From the IMG/VR virus record IMGVR_UViG_3300037011_000898, positions 1 to 47,286 of that record: a DNA stretch of 47,286 nucleotides. One strand, 5' to 3'. The notes under the pieces are model-generated. The model saw nothing but the letters and a program-made list of their open reading frames with translations, had not been told where the DNA came from and did no database searches. Within the stretch, counting starts at the first letter, position 1; every line of letters begins with the position of its first letter. The translations under genes were made by a program, and so were the position numbers. This DNA is from a virus. Positions 16,196 to 22,960 of this stretch are shown here, in pieces.

Positions 16196-16797
16196 TTGAG
16201 TGTATTTCTCATTGCTATTTCAATCCAAGTCTGTTCAACCCCTCTCCTTTATTTGTTGACGGCGGGTCGTGTCACGGCCAAATTGTCATTCCTTTCTTGA
16301 AGCGGTTTGAAAAGGCAACGGCCATCTGTGTTGAACCCGCACCCGAGTCGTTTGAGGTACTCGAACATGAGCTTTCCGCGAACGAGTTAATGAGTCGTTG
16401 TCAACTCTGGCGGGGGGCTTTATGGGAAAAATCTGAGGAAGATCTGACTTTCTGGGTGTGGTCAAAAGAGCGTCAGAGAAACTCTTTTTTCCCTTGCAAC
16501 GGAGAAGGTCCTACTCAACCTGATACAAAAGTTCAGGTTCGCACGATCACGATCGATCGTCTGATTGGTAAACAGGTCGTTGATCTGCTCAAGCTTGATA
16601 TTGAGGGAGCAGAATCTGTCGTGCTTGAGTCACTGTCAACAGAGACAGCTCGACAGATCAGGCAGATTTCAGTTGAGCTGCACCCAATAGCTGTCCCTCG
16701 TTGTCAAGGGCGTATTTGGGTTTCTTTGATTCGTTGCGGATACAAAATCGTCGAGTTTTCGGAGCGTCCAAACATTCTGTTTGCTTTCCATCAATGA
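16192..16797 (+). CDS. FkbM-family methyltransferase
   Basis: A 201-residue SAM-dependent methyltransferase. The FkbM pattern is clear: VDGGSCHG at 22-29 (motif I), an acidic end of strand 2 in CVEPAPESFE, the VRTITIDRL segment, and DLLKLDIEGAESVVLESL. FkbM enzymes O-methylate sugars or polyketides; in glycan loci they usually cap or decorate sugars. The position between glycosyltransferase genes with ATGA overlaps on both sides supports a sugar substrate. ATG at 16192 is chosen for its exact overlap with the previous stop. Confidence 0.87.
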   Translation: MIECISHCYFNPSLFNPSPLFVDGGSCHGQIVIPFLKRFEKATAICVEPAPESFEVLEHELSANELMSRCQLWRGALWEKSEEDLTFWVWSKERQRNSFFPCNGEGPTQPDTKVQVRTITIDRLIGKQVVDLLKLDIEGAESVVLESLSTETARQIRQISVELHPIAVPRCQGRIWVSLIRCGYKIVEFSERPNILFAFHQ

Positions 16798-17693
16798 AAA
16801 TCGTCATTCTTACTGACTGTTGCCTTGCCGAGAAACGCGGTGGTGTTGCGGTGTACGCCGAGCATCTCAAATGGGTTTTTCCTGATGCTGTTCAGGTGAC
16901 TTCCCGAAAGGTGAAGTGTCGCGTTCGTGATGGCCTCGAACGAGCAATTTTGACCGGAAAAGAAGCTGAGAGGCAAGGAATCATTCGTCGGGACGATATC
17001 GTCATTGCAGATGGATATTGGGGCGCTGGGTTGACGAACCAGAGTCGTGTGATTTGTGTCGTCCACGGCCTCTACGCTGGCTGGTACGGTCCAGACCACC
17101 GCTACTCAAAGTTTCAAAGTGAGTATTTGCCGGGCCATCATGTTGTTCCGGTGAGCAGCTTTGCAGCGGAAGAGATTCGCGTTTTTTCAGGGGCGAAGAT
17201 TGATCGGCTGATTTGCAATGCTGCAAATCTGGATATCTTCGTTCCGCCGAAGGAGAGGCAGCGTGCTTTCGTTGTGGGAACAATTTTCAAAGGGGACAAG
17301 GAGAAGATCTTTCGCCTTACACTTGACAGTATTGCTCAAAGGATCAAAATGCGATGGGTGGGCGGAAAGTGGCCTGATGAGATCGTTAGCGGACTGCAAC
17401 GATGTTCGGTCTTTTTACATCTCTCGAAGCATGAAGGAAACTCTTACGCTGTTCTTGAAGCGCTGTCATGTAACCTTCCTGTTGTTGGAACTGCGACGGG
17501 TCTGTTGTGGGACTCGGCGGGCAGGTTTGGAGCGGTGGTTCCTGATGACATCGGTCCTGATGACTTGATTGATGTCTTGCACCTCGTACACGAACAGCGA
17601 GATACATACAATAATCGGCAATGGTTGGAGCAGAACAGTTCGTTTGAGTTGTTTGCGAAGAGTTGGAAGGAATACATCAAAGGGTTTCGATGA
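16794..17693 (+). CDS. family 4 glycosyltransferase (short)
   Basis: A 299-residue GT-B enzyme of the GT4 type. The N-terminal domain begins MKIVILTDCCLAEKRGGVAV. The C-terminal domain has VGTIFKGDKEK, then FLHLSKHEGNSYAVLEALSC with the E-x7-E motif that binds the nucleotide-sugar donor, followed by NLPVVGT. It is somewhat shorter than typical GT4 enzymes. ATG at 16794 overlaps the FkbM stop as ATGA, and the 3' end overlaps a second GT4 gene in the same way. Donor and acceptor are not deducible. Confidence 0.83.
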   Translation: MKIVILTDCCLAEKRGGVAVYAEHLKWVFPDAVQVTSRKVKCRVRDGLERAILTGKEAERQGIIRRDDIVIADGYWGAGLTNQSRVICVVHGLYAGWYGPDHRYSKFQSEYLPGHHVVPVSSFAAEEIRVFSGAKIDRLICNAANLDIFVPPKERQRAFVVGTIFKGDKEKIFRLTLDSIAQRIKMRWVGGKWPDEIVSGLQRCSVFLHLSKHEGNSYAVLEALSCNLPVVGTATGLLWDSAGRFGAVVPDDIGPDDLIDVLHLVHEQRDTYNNRQWLEQNSSFELFAKSWKEYIKGFR

Positions 17694-18706
17694 GAATTGC
17701 GCATGTCTGCTATGGAGCGGTTCCTGTCCCCCCAAAGGCGTATGGTGGGTCGGAGCGTCACATCTATGCCGTGGCAATGCTTCAAGCTCGACAGGGGCAT
17801 GATGTTACTCTCTTCTGCCATCCCGAGTCAAATGTGCCTGGATGCGGTATGGTAAGAATCGGTCTGGATGGAACCGCCGTTCAGACTCTGGTAATCGGGT
17901 TTCAGAAAAGACAGAAGTTTGATGTGATCCACGACCACTCTCCGTACGGCCTGATTGGGACAAGAAACACCGGGGTGAAGGTCATCAGGACAGTGTATGG
18001 TGATCAGAATATTCTTCTTCGCACTACTTTGCGAGACGATGTACTGACTGTCTTTACCTCGAGGGCTTTTGCTGAGTTTTACGGGTATCCTCGAAATCCT
18101 GTTGTTTTCAATCCGCCTGTCTGGGAGTTTGACCCAAAGTACTACAATACTGGCAAGAGGGAACCCTGGGTGGCGTATGTTGGAAATCTGGCCACCTTCA
18201 AAGGGACTCATATTGCCCTTGAATGGGCCAAGATGATGGGAAGAGCCATTGGCGTCTTTGGGCCCGCAAAAGACTCATCGGAATACATTCACCGGCTTCG
18301 CTCGCAATCGCCGTACCCCGAAGTTGGGGTAGGCCGGGCTCTTGAGTTGTTGAAGGCAGGTGGACCTGGGCCGGTTTTTGGCGGAATGGCAAACGAGGAA
18401 CAGAAGTGGACTGTACTATCACGTGCCCATGCACTTTTCGTTCCTTCCGTGTGTGTCGATAATGCTCCTACTATTGCTCTTGAGGCCATGCTTGCAGGTT
18501 GCCCGATTTTGGGGCATAATGTCGGGGGAATTCCGGAGATTCTTGGCCGTGAGGGAGGTCTGGCCACATACGATCTTGAAGAGATCAGGCATTTTGATCA
18601 GTGGATCGAGAAGCACTATCATCCGGAGTTGGCTCATAATCGAGTGCTTGAAGTCTACAACGTCGAGCGCTGCGTCGAGGCCTATGAAAAGCTCTATCAG
18701 GCGTAA
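17690..18706 (+). CDS. family 4 glycosyltransferase
   Basis: A 338-residue GT4 enzyme. The N-terminus MRIAHVCYGAVPVPPKAYGG has the Gly-Gly loop after strand 1 and is followed by SERHIYAVAMLQARQGHDV. The C-terminal domain shows WVAYVGNLATFKGTHIALEW and LFVPSVCVDNAPTIALEAML, then a GCPILGHNVGGIPEIL segment, the standard donor-binding region. This is the most canonical glycosyltransferase of the island. It starts with an ATGA overlap and extends 23 bases into the next gene. Confidence 0.9.
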   Translation: MRIAHVCYGAVPVPPKAYGGSERHIYAVAMLQARQGHDVTLFCHPESNVPGCGMVRIGLDGTAVQTLVIGFQKRQKFDVIHDHSPYGLIGTRNTGVKVIRTVYGDQNILLRTTLRDDVLTVFTSRAFAEFYGYPRNPVVFNPPVWEFDPKYYNTGKREPWVAYVGNLATFKGTHIALEWAKMMGRAIGVFGPAKDSSEYIHRLRSQSPYPEVGVGRALELLKAGGPGPVFGGMANEEQKWTVLSRAHALFVPSVCVDNAPTIALEAMLAGCPILGHNVGGIPEILGREGGLATYDLEEIRHFDQWIEKHYHPELAHNRVLEVYNVERCVEAYEKLYQA

Positions 18707-19400
18707 CTTTACAGCAAATGATCTTACTGCCTTTGTCTTCACGAATGGAAGATCAACTCTTCCTTTCTGTTTGAAGACTATTCGAGAACAATCCGTTCCA
18801 GTACGAACTCGTGTGATTCAGAACAAGACCATGGTTGAGGCTATCAAAGAAGCCCGCGCAGCTTGCTTTACACCGTTTCTTTTGAAAGTCGATGATGACT
18901 TCTTTCTCCATCCAAAGTTCATTGAGTTCGCACTGAGACAGATGTCTGCTCACTATCTGGAAGATACCGCGCTTTTTTGGTGGCACTTGTGGGAACTTTG
19001 GAGCCAAGAAGTAGTTCAGTCAGTGAAAATCTACCACGTAGGTTCGATGTGGGATGCTTCGTTTAATCCAGACATACAGGGGCGAATCGATCTTGTCTTT
19101 CTGTGTGAGATGAAGGCAAGATGCATGCGAGTACAGTCTTTTCAAGATGTTGTTGGCGCTCACTCCTGCGGGACCCAATACGAGCAACAGTACTACATCA
19201 AGCTCTGGAAGAAGCAAGCGCCTCGCAGGTTTCACAACAAGGCTAAGTCTCAGAAGATGATGAGCTTTAACATTGGCGCGTTGCAACAGCACAGCATGTT
19301 TCGAAAAGAGGTCGAACAGATCAACGTTCAGAGGAAAACAGAGTTCAACGAGTTTCTGCATGCAACAGAACAGACCTCTTGTTCTCATTACGTTCGATGA
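18684..19400 (+). CDS. GT-A-like glycosyltransferase with DDD motif
   Basis: A 238-residue protein. It resembles a minimal GT-A enzyme: LTAFVFTNGRSTLPFCLKTI at the start, a VDDDFFLHP segment with Asp70-72 as the metal-binding motif, then WDASFNPD and GAHSCGTQYEQQ. It lacks the long acceptor domain of GT2. ATG at 18684 has GAGG upstream and overlaps the preceding gene by 23 bases. The protein ends in a region that overlaps the deacetylase gene by 41 bases. The long overlaps at both ends are unusual but typical of compact phage islands. Confidence 0.72.
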   Translation: MKSSIRRNFTANDLTAFVFTNGRSTLPFCLKTIREQSVPVRTRVIQNKTMVEAIKEARAACFTPFLLKVDDDFFLHPKFIEFALRQMSAHYLEDTALFWWHLWELWSQEVVQSVKIYHVGSMWDASFNPDIQGRIDLVFLCEMKARCMRVQSFQDVVGAHSCGTQYEQQYYIKLWKKQAPRRFHNKAKSQKMMSFNIGALQQHSMFRKEVEQINVQRKTEFNEFLHATEQTSCSHYVR

Positions 19401-20064
19401 CGGTTATGCGAGTCACCTTCGAGCTGCAGAGTTGATGTCTGACTTGAAGCTCAAAGGTGTCTTCAGTATTACTGTCAACTGGCTTGAGAAAGAAGACGGC
19501 CTCTTTCAGAGAGATCTCCGGCGGATTAAGCAGTTGGGGCACATGGTATGCAACCATTCTATGAACCACCCTCGTCCGGAGAAGCTGTCGATCGAGCAGA
19601 TAATGAATGATTACTTACAAGCCAAGGTCTGGTTGAATGCTCGCGGGTTTTTTGGGGACTATCTCATACTTCCTTTCGGAGGGAACTCGCTCCTCGGTCC
19701 TGTACATCAAAATCTACTCGAAATGGAGTTCAAGTGGGTGCGGTCAGTAAGGGGTGATATGAATGAATCAGGTTACCTCCATATTGACCATGCGCCAAAG
19801 ACGATTGTTTTCAGGAAAAATCTACAGATAATGCCCGTGACAGCAATCGGTGCCGACAAGTATGTCACCCAACTGCCAGAATCAATTGCTGCGTCAATCA
19901 AGTCTTGCGGGATTTCCGTAGTCATGTATCATCGGGTATTGCTGTCAACTCCTACAGATTGGGATTGCACATGGCAAACATTCAAGAGCCAGATGGTCTT
20001 TCTCTCTCGAAAAGTGGCAAATAGAGAAATTGATAACGTCCTGCCAAATGAGCTGATGGGATGA
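19360..20064 (+). CDS. polysaccharide deacetylase (NodB-type, CE4-like)
   Basis: A 234-residue NodB-homology protein. Residues 8-16 (VLITFDDGY) give the first CE4 motif with Asp13/Asp14. Residues 65-70 (NHSMNH) give the metal-binding His-x3-His motif with His66 and His70. LPFGGNS near 104-110 stands at the position of motif 3. Such enzymes remove acetyl groups from GlcNAc- or related sugars. There is no signal peptide, so it would act in the cytosol, on a precursor or on a glycan made there. ATG at 19360 is chosen as the first Met before the conserved block. Confidence 0.82.
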   Translation: MQQNRPLVLITFDDGYASHLRAAELMSDLKLKGVFSITVNWLEKEDGLFQRDLRRIKQLGHMVCNHSMNHPRPEKLSIEQIMNDYLQAKVWLNARGFFGDYLILPFGGNSLLGPVHQNLLEMEFKWVRSVRGDMNESGYLHIDHAPKTIVFRKNLQIMPVTAIGADKYVTQLPESIAASIKSCGISVVMYHRVLLSTPTDWDCTWQTFKSQMVFLSRKVANREIDNVLPNELMG

Positions 20065-20879
20065 ATTTCGACCTACTCGTAGTCATCCGCTGTCATGCAA
20101 AACTCGATTTTGTGATTGATACCTATCAGGCCGCTAAATACTACCTTGGTCCGGCGGCTGAAGTTGTTTTCGCTGTAGATGCAAGCGCGACCGGGTTCGC
20201 GGACAAGATGGTAGAGATCTTCGGGGCAGACCGTGTCTATCGCTCTCCAACAAGCTGCGGTTGGGGACCGGGTTTGTATACCCTTCTTGCTGAGTCGATC
20301 AAGTACTTCGGGGAGATGTTTGCCTTCAACCATCTCCAATCGATCGACTATGATACACTTTACATAGCGCCCGGCGGTGACCTGGCGGTACTGGATGAGA
20401 TTGTTTCTCAGAGCATCGGTCTGTTGGGGTGTCACAACAAGAACAACGAGCACTGGCGTGCTGTTTTTGAGAAGAATCGGAAGTCGTTTGAAAAGGTTTT
20501 CGGGCCAGTTCCTGATTGCTACGTGACGGGTGAAGGTGTTCAAGGCGGTTTCATGACGTTGACTCGATCTGCCATTGACGAGCTGACCCGGCATGGAATG
20601 CTTGATCCGCCCTATTCTCAGGCCAAAAAGTACACGACAATTGCTGATGATCATCTGTTGCCAATTTTTGTACGAATGTGCGGCCTGACAGTCAAGGACG
20701 TATCCACATTTGCAAGGTGCAGTTGGAGGGCCAGAGAAGATCCACGTGGCCTTGAGCAGAAAGGGTTCAAAGTTTTCCATCCGGTGAAACTCACCCCAAA
20801 GAATGACAACCGTTCGACTGAAGTAGAGATACGCAATTACTTCAGGAAACTGAGGGGCGCGACTGATAGGTTGCGATGA
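20061..20879 (+). CDS. glycosyltransferase-like protein of unclear family
   Basis: A 272-residue protein. The start MNFDLLVVIRCHAKLDFVID and EVVFAVDASATGFADKMV suggest a Rossmann-like GT-A domain. YDTLYIAPGGDLAVLDE occupies the position of a DxD region but has GGD. Downstream are GEGVQGGFMTLTRSA and IADDHLLPIFVRMCG, a pattern that looks like the acceptor and base region of GT-A enzymes. ATGA overlaps link it to the deacetylase gene before it and the unknown gene after it. A glycosyltransferase role is probable from context; the exact family is uncertain. Confidence 0.6.
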   Translation: MNFDLLVVIRCHAKLDFVIDTYQAAKYYLGPAAEVVFAVDASATGFADKMVEIFGADRVYRSPTSCGWGPGLYTLLAESIKYFGEMFAFNHLQSIDYDTLYIAPGGDLAVLDEIVSQSIGLLGCHNKNNEHWRAVFEKNRKSFEKVFGPVPDCYVTGEGVQGGFMTLTRSAIDELTRHGMLDPPYSQAKKYTTIADDHLLPIFVRMCGLTVKDVSTFARCSWRAREDPRGLEQKGFKVFHPVKLTPKNDNRSTEVEIRNYFRKLRGATDRLR

Positions 20880-21307
20880 AATCACTTACTCGAGTCACCG
20901 GTGACTCGCTGACCTTGATTTTCAGTCCTGAAGGTGCTCTCTCAAGTGCTCGTCTGAATGGACAGAACGTCGCGTCCGAGATTAGCTACGTTCGTGAGAC
21001 TGATTGTGAGACCTGTCTGGATGTATTTGGGTTCAGGAAAGAATGGGATCCATCCGAGGTTGATCAGTTTTCGAAGATCAGTGACCGTCTACGAGAGCAT
21101 GGGCTTCAAGTCTTCAACGTGATGCTTGCCCGGGAGAATCAATATACGGTCTTCCTCTGTGAGTTAAAGGACCCAGCCCATATTCACAAGACTACAAAGG
21201 CGGTTTTGCTTTTCGATGTAACCTCCAAAAGGTTTCTCAATGTTGTAAGATTGTTTGATATGAAGTCAACAGCTTGCCAGAAGATTCTGAGTGAGAACTG
21301 GAGGTAA
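20876..21307 (+). CDS. unknown protein in the glycan island
   Basis: A 143-residue protein with no recognised motif. It contains an SPEGALSSARLNG segment and a Cys pair (TDCETC), then a helical region and a beta-rich end. ATG at 20876 overlaps the previous stop as ATGA, which places it in the same translational series. It precedes queD by two bases, so it may serve either the glycan or the pterin enzyme. Nothing in the sequence decides between them. Confidence 0.55.
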   Translation: MKSLTRVTGDSLTLIFSPEGALSSARLNGQNVASEISYVRETDCETCLDVFGFRKEWDPSEVDQFSKISDRLREHGLQVFNVMLARENQYTVFLCELKDPAHIHKTTKAVLLFDVTSKRFLNVVRLFDMKSTACQKILSENWR

Positions 21308-21309
21308 GT

Positions 21310-21798
21310 ATGTCTTTTGATGTTTGTTTTCAGTTCAGTTTTGAGTTAGCCCACCGGTTGGATTCTGCCTTCAGTGCTGCATGTGTGAATACCATTCATG
21401 GGCACTCGTACAAGGTTGATGTATTTGTGACGAGCGAGAGATTGAACAGTGATGGAATGGTAGTAGATTTTGGTTTGCTCAAGGAGATGTGCGAGAGTCT
21501 TCGCTCTGTTTATGACCACGCCGTGATCTTATCCAAGAGGTCAGTGCTGAAGGCTTTGAAATCTAATGTTCGCTGCTCGTTGGCGCGTCCGACAAAAAAG
21601 CAGATGGCCGAGGCTCATCGACTTTTTGGGCAAAAGTTGTTAATCTCAACTTTCAACCCTACTGCCGAACAGATGGCAAAGGCTTTTCACGACTCGCTTT
21701 CAAATCGATTGCATGAGCTTCGTCTTTGGAATAACCCGATTCTTTCTGTTGTGCGTGTGCATGAAACTGAGCACGGATTTGCTCAGTACAGTGGTTGA
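21310..21798 (+). CDS. queD: 6-carboxytetrahydropterin synthase (QueD / PTPS family)
   Basis: A 162-residue PTPS-fold enzyme. The zinc ligands are His15 (ELAHRLD), His30 and His32 (TIHGHSYKV). Cys25 five residues before the HGH is the expected catalytic Cys, His70 (YDHAVIL) the catalytic His, and ETEHG near 152-156 the substrate-anchoring Glu. NPTAEQMA is also conserved in the family. QueD converts dihydroneopterin triphosphate to 6-carboxytetrahydropterin in 7-deazaguanine (preQ0/queuosine) synthesis; phages use this pathway for DNA guanine modification or tRNA. An insertion at about residues 75-110 separates the His and NPT blocks. GAGGTAAG precedes the ATG. Confidence 0.88.
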   Translation: MSFDVCFQFSFELAHRLDSAFSAACVNTIHGHSYKVDVFVTSERLNSDGMVVDFGLLKEMCESLRSVYDHAVILSKRSVLKALKSNVRCSLARPTKKQMAEAHRLFGQKLLISTFNPTAEQMAKAFHDSLSNRLHELRLWNNPILSVVRVHETEHGFAQYSG

Positions 21799-21800
21799 TC

Positions 21801-22031
21801 ATGGTATCACCCTTTTTCAGGATCACAGCGGAGGTTCAAGATGAGCATGTTCTCTATGCCTCCGATGTGATGAACTTGAAACAACTGAAGAAGAGTCTAG
21901 ACCCTCGTGTGATCCATTACTGTGAGATTCTCGAAGATCATAAGGCAAGATGCCCAATCTGTACAGCGCCACGGGTGTACATTTTCTTTCGGTACGTTGC
22001 CCGAACCCTTCGACGGTTGAGATTATCATGA
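21801..22031 (+). CDS. small unknown protein
   Basis: A 76-residue basic protein with a CPIC pair (KARCPICTAP) near the middle and a hydrophobic, Arg-rich C-terminus (IFFRYVARTLRRLRLS). Possibly a small metal-binding or membrane-associated product. It starts two bases after queD with an ATG and ends with an ATGA overlap into the next gene, which supports it being translated. No family is recognised. Confidence 0.5.
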   Translation: MVSPFFRITAEVQDEHVLYASDVMNLKQLKKSLDPRVIHYCEILEDHKARCPICTAPRVYIFFRYVARTLRRLRLS

Positions 22032-22186
22032 ACAGGAAGAAGATTCAGCGGGTCTTCAATGATGAGATCCAGAAACACGTGGTTGAACTCCGACAAGCTG
22101 TCTTCGAACAGGTGCTAAGAATGCCTCTGAGATATCGTCTGATCGTTGCTTTCAAGATTGTTTTCAAGCGGTTACCCCACCTCTAG
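22028..22186 (+). CDS. tiny basic protein, last gene of the glycan block
   Basis: A 52-residue protein, MNRKKIQRVFNDEIQKHVVE and onwards, amphipathic and basic, ending in FKIVFKRLPHL. ATG overlaps the preceding stop as ATGA. It is followed by a 255-base noncoding stretch, so it closes the transcript. Its function is unknown. Confidence 0.45.
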   Translation: MNRKKIQRVFNDEIQKHVVELRQAVFEQVLRMPLRYRLIVAFKIVFKRLPHL

Positions 22187-22441
22187 GCCTTTGGCTACGC
22201 CTCTGCCGTGAGCTTTGTAAACGTTGTTGTGTGTTCCGAAGCGGTTGCCACGTTGTACACAGTACGTTAACAAGAGAACAATAAACGTAGTAATGAGCGA
22301 CTTCGTCGCTCATGCTTTCGACCTCACACACCTGTTTGAGTTGAGTATTGTTTGATAAAAACAACAGTTGATCGGAAAACTGTTTGCACCCGCCCAGGAG
22401 GAGACGTATCACTTACTAGATTGGTTGAGGAGAACACTGTG
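22187..22441 (+). other. 255-base noncoding gap at a block boundary
   Basis: This is the longest gap in the window. It holds the perfect hairpin at 22293-22313 and a TACACAGT ... AACAAGAGAA sequence (22256-22278) that also occurs at 12930-12947. An AGGAGGAG at 22397-22404 has no good start at the right distance. It probably separates the glycan/queD transcript from the next head-related transcript and carries that promoter, but no clear -35/-10 pair is visible. Confidence 0.5.
22293..22313 (+). terminator. perfect hairpin, possible terminator or processing site
   Basis: ATGAGCGAC (22293-22301) pairs with GTCGCTCAT (22305-22313) around a TTC triloop; the loop region reads CTTCG. The stem has nine perfect pairs. 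There is no T tract after it, so a Rho-independent terminator is uncertain; an RNA stability or processing element is equally possible. Confidence 0.45.
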
Positions 22442-22960
22442 ATGCTTCCAAAGCCTGTTTCTGCGCTCATTCTCGATAATGTCATCAGGCGTCTTCACGA
22501 AACAGAGATCAGTCCCGAGGATGCTCTTGACGAGATTTCCGAACTCGACCCAGACACGACACTCGGTCGGGCGATGACGGAAGTCATGGTTCTACTGGTC
22601 AACCTCAAGCTTTTCGATTTCTATCTTGGGTATGACCGAGAAGAAAATGTCATCAAGATGCACGTCGGCCGTGCGGCTCCACCTGAGGCGATGAAAGACC
22701 TCACGAAAGCCATCGAGCAAGAAATCGAAACACCCGATGTTGATCCTGATCAGAGAAGCCCTATCATCAAAACCAAGCTCTATCGGAAGACCACATCTGA
22801 TGACAGTGATTGGGTGCTCGAACTTACCGTAGTGACCGATGAGGTCGACGACGGCAGCGGCCTTCCTGTTGTCACGGATATCGGCGGTGAGGTAGAAGTT
22901 TCCGGAAAAGAAGAGGAAGAACAACCGGTCGTGCCTGAACCAGAAGAGGAAGAAAAATGA
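22442..22960 (+). CDS. acidic unknown protein
   Basis: A 172-residue protein. The first 130 residues are a mixed alpha/beta domain (LPKPVSALILDNVIRRLHET), and the C-terminus is a Glu/Pro-rich tail ending in EEEEK. ATG at 22442 is chosen, with GAGGAG nine bases upstream; a GTG three bases earlier is also possible. It overlaps the next gene as ATGA. The acidic tail matches the style of the other probable virion-associated proteins in the window. No family is recognised. Confidence 0.55.
   Translation: MLPKPVSALILDNVIRRLHETEISPEDALDEISELDPDTTLGRAMTEVMVLLVNLKLFDFYLGYDREENVIKMHVGRAAPPEAMKDLTKAIEQEIETPDVDPDQRSPIIKTKLYRKTTSDDSDWVLELTVVTDEVDDGSGLPVVTDIGGEVEVSGKEEEEQPVVPEPEEEEK

Noticed and set aside
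18360-18683. N-terminal extension of the GT-A-like gene at 18684
   Set aside because: This part is out of frame within the well-supported GT4 gene; protein-like sequence begins at Met 18684.
20073-20885. 270-codon open frame on the - strand
   Set aside because: It lies opposite a coupled glycosyltransferase-like gene, has no Shine-Dalgarno context and no protein-like motif. All supported genes are on the + strand.
22293-22313. confident Rho-independent terminator
   Set aside because: The stem is perfect but no T tract follows, so I list it only as a possible terminator or processing site.
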